64,000 nucleotides of DNA from Ruegeria atlantica (GCA_013032095.1 WQBJ01000014.1:1-64000), one strand, 5' to 3'; positions 43,735 through 52,755 are shown, counted from the first letter of the stretch. Notes: generated by a model not told the origin, from the letters alone. Translations and numbers: made by a program.

Positions 43735-44532
43735 ATGCGCATTGCATTGATGCTGGCAATCTTGGCCTTTGCGACTCTGTCCTGCGGTCGCAGCAGTCCT
43801 CCGCCCCAACAGGTCGAGGCCAAAGCTTTTCTGAGCACAACCTCGCCTTCGGTCATCTACCCGGCCTTTGGTGACGCCGACCCGCATGACTGGGACGGGC
43901 GGCATCCTGGCCACTATCCGGTACACGGGTTGGACGTATCGCGCTGGCAGGGGCCGATCGATTGGCATCGAGCCAAGGCTTCGGGCGTCAGTTTCGTGTT
44001 CATCAAAGCGACCGAGGGCGGCGACGTGGCCGACCCGATGTTCGATGACCACCGACGCGGTGCGCAGGCGGCGGGGGTGCCGTGGGGTGCGTATCACTAC
44101 TACTATTTCTGCCGCCCGGCGCATGAACAGGCGCGTTGGTTTATCAAGAACGTCCCCAAGGGGGCTGACTTACCGCATGTGCTCGACATGGAATGGACCC
44201 CGCATTCCCGAACCTGCAGGTTGCGCCCTGATGGCGCCACAGTTCGGGCCGAGGCTAAGCGTTTCCTCGATATTCTGGAACGCCACTACGGGCGCCGCCC
44301 GATTGTTTACACGACCGTCGATTTCCATGGTGATACGGATATCGGCCGTTTGCGCGGAACCGAATTCTGGCTGCGGTCCGTTGCCGGGCATCCGCACAAG
44401 GTCTATCCCAAGTCGCCTTGGAGGTTTTGGCAATATACCGGCACCGGATTGGTGCCGGGAGTGCAGGGTAAGGTGGACATCAACACCTTCAATGGCCACC
44501 CCGAGACCTGGGCTCGCTGGAAAGACGGCTAA
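43735..44532 (+). CDS. GH25 lysozyme-like lipoprotein
   Basis: 265 residues from the ATG at 43735. Lipoprotein signal [18 protein letters not shown] (Cys17). GH25 muramidase domain from about 62: [14 protein letters not shown] (Asp67), [36 protein letters not shown] and [11 protein letters not shown] with the acidic pair Asp151/Glu153, the catalytic acid. The DVSRWQG-FIKATEG-LDMEW order is diagnostic. It would cut peptidoglycan in the periplasm. It runs against the trmD operon, overlapping the end of trmD by 4 bases, an unusual insertion among ribosome genes. Confidence 0.92.
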   Translation: MRIALMLAILAFATLSCGRSSPPPQQVEAKAFLSTTSPSVIYPAFGDADPHDWDGRHPGHYPVHGLDVSRWQGPIDWHRAKASGVSFVFIKATEGGDVADPMFDDHRRGAQAAGVPWGAYHYYYFCRPAHEQARWFIKNVPKGADLPHVLDMEWTPHSRTCRLRPDGATVRAEAKRFLDILERHYGRRPIVYTTVDFHGDTDIGRLRGTEFWLRSVAGHPHKVYPKSPWRFWQYTGTGLVPGVQGKVDINTFNGHPETWARWKDG

Positions 44533-45326
44533 TCCTGCGACTTCTTATAGGCGTCCCACATATCGGGCCGCCGTTCGCGGGTAATCTGTTCCGACATCTC
44601 GTGTCGCCAGTTCGCGATGCGCCCGTGGTGGCCGGACATCAGGATGTCGGGGATAGGGCGCCCTTTCCATTCGGCGGGTCGGGTGTATTGCGGGTGTTCG
44701 AGTAGGCCGGACGAAAAGCTCTCCTCTTCGGCCGAGGCTTGGTTCCCAAGCACGCCAGGGATCAGCCGTACCGTGGCGTCGATCAGCGCCTGCGCTGCAA
44801 TCTCGCCACCGGTCATGACGAAATCCCCCAAGCTGACTTCCTGCACGCCGTAATGTTCCAGCACCCTTTCGTCGACACCTTCGAAACGACCACACAGCAA
44901 GGTCATACCGTCACAGCGCGCAAGGTTCTGCATCATGCGCTGGTCCATCCGGCGTCCACGGGGGCTTAGATAGATCAGCGGCCAATTGCCCTGTACTCCG
45001 GCCATCGTCTGTTCAATTGCTTCGCCCAACACATCGGCGCGCAGCACCATACCCGCACCTCCACCTGCGGGCGTATCGTCGACGTTGCGGTGCTTGCCGA
45101 CACCGAATTGGCGCAAATCGATCGTTTCCAGCTGCCAAAGACCCTCTTGCAGAGCCTTTCCCGTCAGGCTTTCTCCCAGCACCCCGGGAAAGGCCGAGGG
45201 GAACAGTGTGATGATCTTGGCCTTCCACACACCGTGCAGGTCCGGCGTGGGAGTCATCAGCTCACGCGGTTTCATTGTCGGACGGATCGCCTTACGACCG
45301 TGGGATTTATTGGGCTTGTCTGTCAT
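44529..45326 (-). CDS. trmD: tRNA (guanine-N1-)-methyltransferase
   Basis: 265 residues (ATG at 45326, overlapping the upstream gene by 4 bases; the ATG at 45273 is possible). TrmD methylates G37 of tRNAs for Leu, Pro and Arg using AdoMet, and uses a trefoil-knot fold. Seen are ITLFPSAFPGVLGESLTGKA, RNVDDTPAGGGAGMVLRADV, LIYLSPRGRRMDQRMMQNLA, LLCGRFEGVDERVLEHYGVQ and EVSLGDFVMTGGEIAAQALI with VLGNQASAEEESFSSGLLEH. Length and core fit the family; the first 20 residues are a species-specific extension. Confidence 0.96.
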   Translation of the reverse strand: MTDKPNKSHGRKAIRPTMKPRELMTPTPDLHGVWKAKIITLFPSAFPGVLGESLTGKALQEGLWQLETIDLRQFGVGKHRNVDDTPAGGGAGMVLRADVLGEAIEQTMAGVQGNWPLIYLSPRGRRMDQRMMQNLARCDGMTLLCGRFEGVDERVLEHYGVQEVSLGDFVMTGGEIAAQALIDATVRLIPGVLGNQASAEEESFSSGLLEHPQYTRPAEWKGRPIPDILMSGHHGRIANWRHEMSEQITRERRPDMWDAYKKSQD

Positions 45327-46141
45327 GTCGTGCCGATCAGGGTGTTTTTTGCGCGTTCAATAATCGCGGTCTTTTGCTTGATTAGGGCATCCTCGCCCAA
45401 TCGTGAGCGGTTTAGATCCAGCAGCTCGGCCAGAACATCCTCGGGCAGGCAGTTGTTGACCTGAGAGGGCGGTACCAGAAGGTTGGCCTTGTCGCGCGGC
45501 AGGTCAAGATACTCGGCAAAGGGGGTGCCGGGGCCGTAGCGGCGTAGTTGCAACTCTTCCAGCCAGTCCGAGGTCACAATGACCGAAGGCAATCGGTTCC
45601 GGATCTGATCCACCGTGTCCTCAAGCGGGAGCAACTGATCCATGTTTGACTGGTAGGTATCAAAATCATGGACCTGGCGCATCCGCTCCAGATCGTGTGC
45701 CCATAGGCTGCGTAGCCATCCGTCGCGTTGGCGAAGGGACAGGTAGATCGTGATTTCGACCTCTTGGTTCGAAAAGCGGTGATGGATCGCATCCACCAAA
45801 CAGGCGGCAAGCTCAGGGGTGGCAGAATAGCCTTGTTCGATATTTCGACTGGGGCGCAGGCCCGCGAAGTTTTCCTCGCTGACGATGAGCCCGCGTTTGT
45901 CGCCGAAATCCAAGGTTTCAAGGAAGCCCCGCACTAGCTTGCCAAACTCTGCAAGTGTTCCAACGGTGCCATAAACGGAATGGTTTGTAGCCGCCTGAGA
46001 CAGGCCGGAATTGCGGGTTCGATATGGCAACACCAGCGCAAAATGCGGCCAGATCAGTTCGCGGTTTTCGTACAGAAAGGATTGCGCTGCGGTGGTGCCG
46101 GTTTTGTGCAGTCCCAGATGCAGCAGAACGCGCCGCATCAC
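45323..46141 (-). CDS. sulfotransferase-like protein
   Basis: 272 residues. Begins [20 protein letters not shown], the PAPS-binding P-loop (HxKTGTT type) of sulfotransferases, with a second polar block [20 protein letters not shown] and [20 protein letters not shown] (the RxxDWxxS-like 3'-phosphate region). It would transfer sulfate from PAPS to an alcohol or sugar, but the acceptor is unknown. It overlaps rimM by 4 bases and trmD by 4 bases, so it is translated as part of the ribosome-biogenesis operon, an odd place for such an enzyme. Confidence 0.75.
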   Translation of the reverse strand: MMRRVLLHLGLHKTGTTAAQSFLYENRELIWPHFALVLPYRTRNSGLSQAATNHSVYGTVGTLAEFGKLVRGFLETLDFGDKRGLIVSEENFAGLRPSRNIEQGYSATPELAACLVDAIHHRFSNQEVEITIYLSLRQRDGWLRSLWAHDLERMRQVHDFDTYQSNMDQLLPLEDTVDQIRNRLPSVIVTSDWLEELQLRRYGPGTPFAEYLDLPRDKANLLVPPSQVNNCLPEDVLAELLDLNRSRLGEDALIKQKTAIIERAKNTLIGTT

Positions 46142-46641
46142 AGCAGCCCCTCGGGCGGGTCGGCGATGATGCGGCCTTTGTCCAGATCGACGGTCGGCAC
46201 AGCCTCCAGCGTAAATGGCAGCAGGACGGTGGACTTTAGGCCCGGACCGTGCAGCTCCAACAGATCGGTTGCGCCGTGGTTTTGCACCGATTTTACCTGT
46301 CCCAGCAGGGTGCCTCCGGTGTCATACACGTCAAGACCGATCAGGTCGGTGTGGTAGAATTCATCATCGGGTAGTGAGGGCAACTGATCCCGACGTGCAT
46401 AGAGGCGCAGGCCATTGATTGCGTCTGCTTGCTCTTTGGTCTCAACGCCACCAAGACGGGCCGCGAATCCGTTCTTGATCGCACGCGTCAGCACAAGCGG
46501 ATACCTTTCCGTACCAGCTTCGTCGGTCAGCGGAGAGTAGTTTTCGATGTCTTCAGGCACCGCGCAAAAGCTTTTCAGGCGCACTTCTCCACGAACGCCA
46601 TATGCGCCTGCAACGCTGCCCACGCAGATCAGATCACTCAT
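46138..46641 (-). CDS. rimM: ribosome maturation factor RimM
   Basis: 167 residues, [20 protein letters not shown] at the start (RimM N-domain: G-x-H/Y-G-x-x-G-E-V), [20 protein letters not shown] and [20 protein letters not shown], with PRC-barrel end [20 protein letters not shown]. It binds S19 and helps 30S head maturation. Start overlaps the upstream 49-residue gene by 8 bases, end overlaps the sulfotransferase gene by 4. Confidence 0.95.
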   Translation of the reverse strand: MSDLICVGSVAGAYGVRGEVRLKSFCAVPEDIENYSPLTDEAGTERYPLVLTRAIKNGFAARLGGVETKEQADAINGLRLYARRDQLPSLPDDEFYHTDLIGLDVYDTGGTLLGQVKSVQNHGATDLLELHGPGLKSTVLLPFTLEAVPTVDLDKGRIIADPPEGLL

Positions 46642-46783
46642 TTGGCCCTTCCACCGTCATACATATCCCGTCTTGCCAAAAACCGCGCGTCTCACAAGCC
46701 TCGCGCTGGTTCGAGCGCTCAAAAAACACGCCCACAATAAAGGCGATCATCAGCAGGATGGGAAGTCGAATAAGCCCGAACAT
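46634..46783 (-). CDS. small membrane protein (49 aa) between bluB and rimM
   Basis: ATG at 46781-46783, TGA at 46634-46636. The product starts [20 protein letters not shown], one hydrophobic helix, then [20 protein letters not shown] and CMTVEGPNE with two cysteines in a soluble tail. It begins 2 bases after the bluB stop and its end overlaps the rimM start codon by 8 bases, so translation coupling to both is likely. The pattern looks like a genuine coding gene (no other frame competes), but no function is known. Confidence 0.7.
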   Translation of the reverse strand: MFGLIRLPILLMIAFIVGVFFERSNQREACETRGFWQDGICMTVEGPNE

Positions 46784-46785
46784 CG

Positions 46786-47421
46786 TTAGCGTACCTCAAC
46801 CGGCAATGTGTCGTATCGACGTTCCCAGCCGATGCGTTCCAGTTCCGGCGTGTCAGAGAACTCTTCGGGCCAGCCGACGCAGAAATAGCCGATCAAGCGC
46901 CAATTCTCAGGGGCGTTCAGGTCACGCGCCAGCTGGTCAGGATCCAAAATCGAGACCCAACCCAGCCCCAACCCTTCGGTGCGCAGAGCCAGCCAGAACA
47001 GGGTAACAGCGGAAACGACCGAATAGCGCCGCATCTCGGGCATCGTACCCGCGCCCAGACCTTGCCCCTTGTCGGTGGCATCATCACAGAAAACAGCAAG
47101 CTGCACCGGGGCCTCTTGCATGCCAGACAGTTTCAACTGGCTGTATAGCTGCGCTTTCTCACCGGAATACCCCTCCAACGCCTGTGCGTTGGCGGCCTGA
47201 AAGTTCTCCAGCGCCGCTTTGCGCGCCGCCTCACTTTCGACGCGGATCACGCGCCAGGGTTCGCTCAGCCCCACCGAGGGGGCCAATCGAAATGCGTCGA
47301 GGCAGCGCGTCAGCACTGCCTCGTCAACAGGATCGGTGCGGAACCGGCGCACATCGCGCCGGAGCCGCATCAACAGATCGAACTGCGTGCGAAAATCGTC
47401 GGTGAAAGTCTGATCCTGCAC
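46786..47421 (-). CDS. bluB: 5,6-dimethylbenzimidazole synthase BluB
   Basis: 211 residues of the nitroreductase-like BluB family. It converts reduced FMN with O2 to 5,6-dimethylbenzimidazole, the lower ligand of cobalamin. The family lines match Rhizobium BluB: RRDVRRFRTDPVDEAVLTRC, FRLAPSVGLSEPWRVIRVES, AQLYSQLKLSGMQEAPVQLA and ALRTEGLGLGWVSILDPDQL ... ELERIGWERR. Encoded 12 bases after rpsP, so expression follows ribosomal genes rather than a B12 riboswitch, which I do not see here. Confidence 0.88.
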   Translation of the reverse strand: MQDQTFTDDFRTQFDLLMRLRRDVRRFRTDPVDEAVLTRCLDAFRLAPSVGLSEPWRVIRVESEAARKAALENFQAANAQALEGYSGEKAQLYSQLKLSGMQEAPVQLAVFCDDATDKGQGLGAGTMPEMRRYSVVSAVTLFWLALRTEGLGLGWVSILDPDQLARDLNAPENWRLIGYFCVGWPEEFSDTPELERIGWERRYDTLPVEVR

Positions 47422-47433
47422 GCGCCCGCCTGC

Positions 47434-47811
47434 TTATTCTTCTGCAGCAGCTTCTTCAGCTGGTGCAGCCGCTTCAGCAGCCTTGGCCGCTTTCTCTTCC
47501 GCGCGCTCCTGAGCTTTCTTGCCCGGGGTGCCTTTGTTGGGGTTGTTGCGCTCGGCTTTTTCGCGGGTGCCGGCAGCTTCCAGCATACGTGCTATTCGGT
47601 CGGTGGGCTGAGCGCCCTGATCCAGCCAGTACTGAACGCGCTCCATGTCCATTTTCACGCGCTCTTCGCTGTCTTTCGGCAGCAGCGGGTTGTAGGTGCC
47701 CAGTTTCTCGATGAAACGGCCGTCGCGGGGCATGCGGCTGTCAGCAGCCACGATGCGGTAGAAGGGACGCTTTTTCGAGCCGCCGCGGGCGAGACGAATT
47801 TTCATTGCCAT
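47434..47811 (-). CDS. rpsP: 30S ribosomal protein S16
   Basis: 125 residues. Core lines [60 protein letters not shown]. After residue about 80 a Lys/Ala/Glu-rich tail ([17 protein letters not shown]) lengthens it, as is common in alphaproteobacteria. GGAG site upstream. It precedes bluB by 12 bases. Confidence 0.97.
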   Translation of the reverse strand: MAMKIRLARGGSKKRPFYRIVAADSRMPRDGRFIEKLGTYNPLLPKDSEERVKMDMERVQYWLDQGAQPTDRIARMLEAAGTREKAERNNPNKGTPGKKAQERAEEKAAKAAEAAAPAEEAAAEE

Positions 47812-47883
47812 GGTGGTATCTCCTTTGGATGGCGTTTGCCGGGATCGTTTCCGGCTATTCTTGGTATTCGTTGAACCGGAAAG

Positions 47884-48180
47884 TTACTCCTGGTGTTTCC
47901 GGTGGTGTCGGATGACTTCCTGAATGATGAAATTCAGGAAAGCCTTGGCGAAGTCGGGGTCCAGATCGGCCTCTTTCGCCAGGTCTTCGAGCCGTGCGAT
48001 CTGCGCAGCCTCGCGCGAGGGGTCGGACGGGGGAAGGTCGTGTTCGGCCTTGAGCTTGCCAACGGCCTGCGTGTGCTTGAATCGCTCGCCCAGCGTGTAG
48101 ACAAGGATTGCGTCCAGCCGGTCGATGCTTTCGCGGTGCTCTTTCAACAGCATGGCAGCCTGCGCCACGGGGTTGGTCAT
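47884..48180 (-). CDS. chorismate mutase (AroQ type)
   Basis: 98 residues from MTNPVAQAAMLLKEHRESID (AAGAGGACCGGCC upstream). All-helical AroQ fold: LLKEHRESIDRLDAILVYTL, GERFKHTQAVGKLKAEHDLP, then ARLEDLAKEADLDPDFAKAF. The conserved Arg, Lys and Gln/Glu of the active site fall in these helices. It converts chorismate to prephenate for Phe/Tyr synthesis. It is a free-standing mutase, set between the GNAT gene and rpsP. Confidence 0.85.
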   Translation of the reverse strand: MTNPVAQAAMLLKEHRESIDRLDAILVYTLGERFKHTQAVGKLKAEHDLPPSDPSREAAQIARLEDLAKEADLDPDFAKAFLNFIIQEVIRHHRKHQE

Positions 48181-48214
48181 TGGCCGGTCCTCTTGGTGTT
48201 CAAAGCGAAATTGG

Positions 48215-48769
48215 TCATGCGTAAGCCTCCATGCCGCCATTCACTAGATCGGCGGGGGCAGGGTGGCGCCAGATTTCGGTGGTGCCGAATTTCGGATGTT
48301 CGTAGTGGTAGTCGAGTTCAGCGTCCAACCGTTTGGCCACGGCTTTGCTTGCGTCGTTGTCAGGGTCGATCAGCGAAATCGCCGTGTCCCAGCCCAGCAC
48401 GTCATAGGCATAGGCGCGCGCGGCCAGAGCGGCCTCGGTCGCATAGCCCTTACCGGTGGCATGGGTCATCAGCGTCCAACCTACTTCGGGCTCGGGCCAA
48501 CCTTCGGGAAACCACAATCCGATCCGACCGACATAGGTGCCGGTGTCTTTTTCATCGACGCTCCAATACCCGTAGCCACGCAGAGCCCAATGACCAAAAT
48601 GCAGGGCAATCACCCGCCACACTTCATCCCGGCGCAGGGGTCCGCCGACGTACTTCGCAGCATCACTGGCAAAGAACTCGGCGTCCGCGTCCAGATCAGT
48701 TTCGGACGGCGCGCGCAGGATCAGGCGCTCGGTCTCAAGCCGGGGGATATGTTGGGCGATGGCGGTCAT
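48215..48769 (-). CDS. GNAT family N-acetyltransferase (RimJ/RimL type)
   Basis: 184 residues with lines ETERLILRAPSETDLDADAE, FGHWALRGYGYWSVDEKDTG, and the acetyl-CoA-binding THATGKGYATEAALAARAYA, IDPDNDASKAVAKRLD near the end. Such enzymes acetylate protein N-termini or small amines. The substrate is unknown. Its start follows the ffh stop directly (48769/48770), so both are on one mRNA. Confidence 0.87.
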   Translation of the reverse strand: MTAIAQHIPRLETERLILRAPSETDLDADAEFFASDAAKYVGGPLRRDEVWRVIALHFGHWALRGYGYWSVDEKDTGTYVGRIGLWFPEGWPEPEVGWTLMTHATGKGYATEAALAARAYAYDVLGWDTAISLIDPDNDASKAVAKRLDAELDYHYEHPKFGTTEIWRHPAPADLVNGGMEAYA

Positions 48770-50269
48770 TTACTTCTTCTTGCCAAATCCGCTGAGGCCC
48801 GGAGGCAAAGCCATGCCGCCGCCCATGCCAGGCAGACCGCCGGGCATCTTGCCGCCCATCGCTTTGGCCGCCTGTTCCAACGCCTTGGGATCCATGCCTG
48901 CAGCCATTTCCTCGGGCGAGGGGCCGCCTTTGCCGAACATGCCTTTCATGGCTTGTTTCAGCATCTTGCCTTTGCCCATCTTCTTCATCATGTCCGACAT
49001 CTGCCGGTGCATCTTGAGCAGTTTGTTGAGGTCGCTGACCTCCATCCCCGAACCGGCCGCGATCCGCTTCTTGCGGCTGGCCTGCAGCAGCTGCGGGTTG
49101 GCGCGTTCACGCTTGGTCATCGACTGGATCATGGCGATTTGCTGGCGCAGGATCTTGTCGTCCAGTCCGGCCTGATCCATCTGCTTTGCCATTTTACCCA
49201 TGCCCGGCATCATGCCCATCATGCCCTGCATGCCGCCCATCTGGATCATCTGCTCCAGCTGCATTTTCAGGTCGTTCATGTTGAACTGACCTTTGACCAT
49301 GCGCTTCATCATGCGCTCGGTCTGTTCGATCTCCATCGTTTCCTGGGCTTTTTCGACCAGAGCAACGATGTCGCCCATGCCCAGAATACGACCGGCGATC
49401 CGGTCCGGCTCGAAGGTTTCGAGCGCGTCCATCTTCTCGCCCAGACCGACAAAGCGGATCGGCTTGCCGGTGACCGCACGCATCGACAGTGCCGCACCAC
49501 CGCGCCCGTCACCGTCCATCCGGGTTAGAACCACGCCCGAGATACCGACCTTGGCGTCGAACTCCTCGGCGACTTCAACAGCGACCTGACCGGTTAGGCC
49601 GTCGACGACCAGCAGGGTCTCGCGCGGGTCAACCGCGTTGCGGACCTGCTCGACCTCGTCCATCAGCACTTCGTCGATGTGCAGACGGCCTGCGGTATCG
49701 AGCATATAGACGTCGTAACCGCCCAGTGTCGCCTGCTGCTTGGCGCGCTTGGCGATATCGACCGGCTTCTGGCCGGGCACGATCGGCAACGTATCGACGC
49801 CAACCTGCGTGCCCAGCACCGCCAGCTGATCCATCGCCGCCGGGCGATAAACGTCGAGCGAGGCCATAAGGACCTTTTTACCCTCTTTCTCTTTCAGGCG
49901 TTTGGCAAGCTTACCGGTCGTGGTGGTCTTACCCGAACCCTGCAGACCAACCATCAGGATCGGGGCAGGTGGGTTGTCGATCTTCAGCTTGCCGGGGTCT
50001 TCCTCGCCGCGCAGGGTATCGACCAGTGCGTCATGCACGATCTTGACGACCTGCTGGCCGGGGGTGATCGATTTGGTCACCGCCTGACCGGTCGCCTGTT
50101 CCTGCACTTTCTTAACGAATGCGCGGGCAACCGGCAGCGAGACGTCAGCCTCAAGCAGAGCGACCCGGACCTCACGCAGGGCGGTTTTTACGTCTTCTTC
50201 GGACAGGGCACCTTGTTTGGTCAGCCGGTCAAAGACGCCAGAGAGGCGTTCGGATAGATTTTCAAACAT
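48770..50269 (-). CDS. ffh: signal recognition particle protein Ffh
   Basis: 499 residues. N domain (MFENLSERLSGVFDRLTKQG), G domain with GLQGSGKTTTTGKLAKRL, VYRPAAMDQL, DTAGRLHID and TRMDGDGRGGAAL, and a methionine-rich M domain (MIQMGGMQGMMGMMPGMGKM) that binds signal sequences and SRP RNA. It targets membrane proteins co-translationally. The C-terminal tail (PGLPGMGGGMALPPGLSGFG) is a species feature. A structured leader of about 150 bases precedes it. First gene of the large ribosomal operon. Confidence 0.97.
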   Translation of the reverse strand: MFENLSERLSGVFDRLTKQGALSEEDVKTALREVRVALLEADVSLPVARAFVKKVQEQATGQAVTKSITPGQQVVKIVHDALVDTLRGEEDPGKLKIDNPPAPILMVGLQGSGKTTTTGKLAKRLKEKEGKKVLMASLDVYRPAAMDQLAVLGTQVGVDTLPIVPGQKPVDIAKRAKQQATLGGYDVYMLDTAGRLHIDEVLMDEVEQVRNAVDPRETLLVVDGLTGQVAVEVAEEFDAKVGISGVVLTRMDGDGRGGAALSMRAVTGKPIRFVGLGEKMDALETFEPDRIAGRILGMGDIVALVEKAQETMEIEQTERMMKRMVKGQFNMNDLKMQLEQMIQMGGMQGMMGMMPGMGKMAKQMDQAGLDDKILRQQIAMIQSMTKRERANPQLLQASRKKRIAAGSGMEVSDLNKLLKMHRQMSDMMKKMGKGKMLKQAMKGMFGKGGPSPEEMAAGMDPKALEQAAKAMGGKMPGGLPGMGGGMALPPGLSGFGKKK

Positions 50270-50299
50270 GCCTTCGGCCTCCTTAGCCGGTTATCTGGT

Positions 50300-50456
50300 G
50301 GCACTTCCTAGGTAGGAAACGCCGGTTAAATACACAATTGCCCCCACGGGCGAAACTCGCTGGTGGGGGGCGATCCCTGAACGACTCAAGGGACCGGAAG
50401 GTTAGACTCTTCCGGATGTTTTGCGCGGCGATACGCGAGGTGGTCTGAATTGTCAA
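50300..50456 (-). promoter_or_regulatory. promoter and structured 5' leader of ffh
   Basis: On the minus strand TTGACA (50456-50451) and TATCGC (50433-50428) are separated by 17 bases, a good sigma-70-type promoter. Downstream are three hairpins: CCGGAAG/CTTCCGG at 50394-50415, GCCCCCAC with a GTGGGGGC-like arm at 50340-50371, and TTCCTA-GG-TAGGAA at 50305-50318. The word TAACCGGC occurs twice, once right before the Shine-Dalgarno. This much structure in a short leader is unusual and may regulate translation of ffh. Confidence 0.5.
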
Positions 50457-50527
50457 CACTGGCCGTTGTTGTGGAGCCCGGACTTCTGATCCTATCTTGA
50501 GCCTCATACAGCCCAAGGAATCGATCC

Positions 50528-51415
50528 ATGACTTCACACAATCCTGCATCCCATCTATCGGCTTCCAGCGCTGATAAGAAAAGCGCCAGCCCCCGAATGG
50601 CTGTAATTTCCGCCTTTGAACCTGAAATCGAGATTCTGCGCAAGCGGCTGGATGATCCCGAAACCGTTCGGATCGTAAACACCGAGTTCGTGACCGGGCG
50701 CCTTTCGGGAAAACCGGTCGTGGTGTTTTCCTCGGGCGTCTCCATGGTAAATGCGGCGATGAACACGCAGCTGGCTTTAGACCACTTTGACATAACGGGC
50801 ATCGTTGTCTCGGGCGTGGCAGGCGGGGCTGATCCGGCCTTGTCGATTGGCGACATAACGGTGCCTGTACGTTGGGGTCAGTACATGGAAATGGCCTTTG
50901 CGCGCAAAGCCGGGGACGGATATCAGTTGCCGCCTTTCCTGAATTCGAATTTCCCGAATTTCGGCATGATGCACACGTTGAATATTGGCGTCTTCGAGGA
51001 GCTTGCCGGGCATGGAAAAAGCCGGTTCTGGTTCCCCGCCGATGCCGGGCTTTTGGCCGCGGCCCGGGCTGCCGCCGAGAATGTTGTCCTTTCCGACACC
51101 GCCGCGGATGGGGGGACTCTGGCCCATACGCCCAAGGTCTATGTCGGCGGCGGAGGTGTGACCGGGACAGCCTTTGTGGACAATGCCGAGTTTCGCGAAT
51201 GGGCGCATGACACGTTCGAGGCGCGGGTTCTGGATATGGAGACGGCGGCCATCGCACAAGTGGCGGACGCCAACGGGGTTCCATTTCTGGCCTTTCGGGC
51301 CCTGTCCGATCTGGCGGGCGGAGAAGCGGGCGCCAACCAGTTCGACACGTTCATAAAGCTGGCGGGCGGGAACCTGGCTAAAATGGTCGAGGCTTTCCTG
51401 AAAGAGGTCGACTAG
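50528..51415 (+). CDS. 5'-methylthioadenosine/S-adenosylhomocysteine nucleosidase family protein
   Basis: 295 residues of the nucleoside phosphorylase/nucleosidase superfamily. Seen are MAVISAFEPEIEILRKRLDD, VVVFSSGVSMVNAAMNTQLA, GIVVSGVAGGADPALSIGDI, the purine-site VLDMETAAIAQVADANGVPF and FRALSDLAGGEAGANQFDTF (catalytic Asp). Family members hydrolyse MTA, SAH or AMP. The first 25 residues (MTSHNPASHLSASSADKKSA) are not conserved. Length exceeds E. coli MTAN, so the substrate is uncertain. Monocistronic. Confidence 0.82.
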   Translation: MTSHNPASHLSASSADKKSASPRMAVISAFEPEIEILRKRLDDPETVRIVNTEFVTGRLSGKPVVVFSSGVSMVNAAMNTQLALDHFDITGIVVSGVAGGADPALSIGDITVPVRWGQYMEMAFARKAGDGYQLPPFLNSNFPNFGMMHTLNIGVFEELAGHGKSRFWFPADAGLLAAARAAAENVVLSDTAADGGTLAHTPKVYVGGGGVTGTAFVDNAEFREWAHDTFEARVLDMETAAIAQVADANGVPFLAFRALSDLAGGEAGANQFDTFIKLAGGNLAKMVEAFLKEVD

Positions 51416-51483
51416 TAGTTTCGTCTTGATCCTGGGCGAACCTCCGCGTCTAAAGGCGCTGGTTGACTAGGGCAGGAGAATCC

Positions 51484-52014
51484 ATGGACGCCTCATCCGC
51501 TTTTCAAGACACATTGCCGCTCAGCTCTGACGCGCTGCTGACCCAATTGGACGAGTGGGGTCTGAGCTATCGCCTGCACACGCATGTGCCTTTGCGCACG
51601 GTGGAAGATGCCAAAGGGGTAGAAGATCAATTCATGGTGCCAGGCGAAAATGCGCTTCGGCTCAAGAATCTGTATCTGCGCGACAAAAAAAAGCGGAACT
51701 ATCTGGTGACGCTGGAACAGAGCCGCGAGATTGATCTAAAGACTCTGGGTGCAGAGTTGGGGATTGGCAACCTGTCCTTTGGCTCGGCGGATCGGTTGAT
51801 GCAGAACCTTGGTATCCGACCGGGCGCGGTCAGCCCACTGGCGATGATCAACGGGGTACAGAACAACGTCCGCTTCTTCATGGACGGCGCGGCGCAACAG
51901 GCAGATGTCATCTATATGCACCCGCTGGTGAACGATCGGAGCGTGGCGATGGCGCGCGCTGATCTCATGGCCTTCTTCGACCGGATCGGCTGTGACGTTA
52001 TTTGGTTGCCCTAA
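51484..52014 (+). CDS. prolyl-tRNA deacylase (YbaK/ProXp type)
   Basis: 176 residues from the ATG at 51484 (GGCAGGAGAATCC upstream). YbaK/aminoacyl-tRNA-synthetase editing domain: LSYRLHTHVPLRTVEDAKGV, LKNLYLRDKKKRNYLVTLEQ, LGIGNLSFGSADRLMQNLGI, RPGAVSPLAMINGVQNNVRF, and HPLVNDRSVAMARADLMAFF near the end. It removes wrongly charged alanine or cysteine from tRNA-Pro in trans. Convergent with the racemase gene (stop codons adjacent). Confidence 0.9.
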   Translation: MDASSAFQDTLPLSSDALLTQLDEWGLSYRLHTHVPLRTVEDAKGVEDQFMVPGENALRLKNLYLRDKKKRNYLVTLEQSREIDLKTLGAELGIGNLSFGSADRLMQNLGIRPGAVSPLAMINGVQNNVRFFMDGAAQQADVIYMHPLVNDRSVAMARADLMAFFDRIGCDVIWLP

Positions 52015-52755
52015 TCAGCCCTCCAACGCCTCCTTCAGCGCAGCAGACACATGAGCCGCGGACGGGTTAATGAACAGATGCCCATCCGCCTCGAACACCG
52101 GGTCGTCCAGATGATCGGGGAAGGCCAGCGGCAATTCGGTACACGCGAGCAGAATGGCCGCGCCGGGTGCGGCGTGCTTGTTGCAAAACGCCAGCAAACG
52201 GGTGCGCGCGGTTTCAGAGGCGCCGCCATAAAACTCGTTGTCGATCATGGCCTGCATTTCGGCAATTTCGGTTTCGGGCAAGCGATCATTGGCGGTGATG
52301 CCCTCTTTGGTCAGCCGGTCGGCGTAATCGGTTGCCTGCATGGTGACGGCCGTGCCCAAAACCAGCGCCCGGGAAGCGCCGGTTGTGGCGGTGACCTCGG
52401 CAGTGGCGTCGAAAATGCTGAGAATGGGCATGGTGACGCCCTGCCGGATCGCGTGAAGCCGCGCGTGCGGAGTGTTCGAGGCGATGATGCCGAAATCGCA
52501 GCCTGCATGTTCCAACGTGAGCAGGGCTTCGCGAAACACAGCGTCGAACCCGGCCCAACTGGCCTCATCCTCCGCCACGCCGCGCAGGGCGCGGGTTTTG
52601 GCTTGCGTCACGGATTCGATGGTCATCGGCGGGATCGGCAGCGGAGAGCCGTGTCCGCGTTTGGCAAAATGCCGGCTCGCCCCTTCGGCAATCGCCCGGT
52701 AATAGTCAACGGTCGAGGCCCAGCCCACGCCGCCCAGAATTCCGATCTTTTTCAT
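52015..52755 (-). CDS. aspartate/glutamate racemase family protein with altered active site
   Basis: 246 residues from MKKIGILGGVGWASTVDYYR. Asp/Glu racemase superfamily: GGVGWASTVDYYRAIAE, PIPPMTIESVT, IIASNTPHARLHAIRQGVTM and LLACTELPLAFPDH. In the normal motif CNTxH the first catalytic cysteine is replaced: here it is Ser93-Asn94-Thr95, while the second, Cys205, is kept. A Ser/Thr in this place is known in E. coli YgeA-like broad-range racemases, so activity may be one-base or shifted. Convergent with the ProXp gene. Confidence 0.83.
   Translation of the reverse strand: MKKIGILGGVGWASTVDYYRAIAEGASRHFAKRGHGSPLPIPPMTIESVTQAKTRALRGVAEDEASWAGFDAVFREALLTLEHAGCDFGIIASNTPHARLHAIRQGVTMPILSIFDATAEVTATTGASRALVLGTAVTMQATDYADRLTKEGITANDRLPETEIAEMQAMIDNEFYGGASETARTRLLAFCNKHAAPGAAILLACTELPLAFPDHLDDPVFEADGHLFINPSAAHVSAALKEALEG

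Noticed and set aside
50386..50856. Minus-strand frame between ffh and the nucleosidase
   Set aside because: Runs antisense through the nucleosidase gene; the ffh leader explains the region better.
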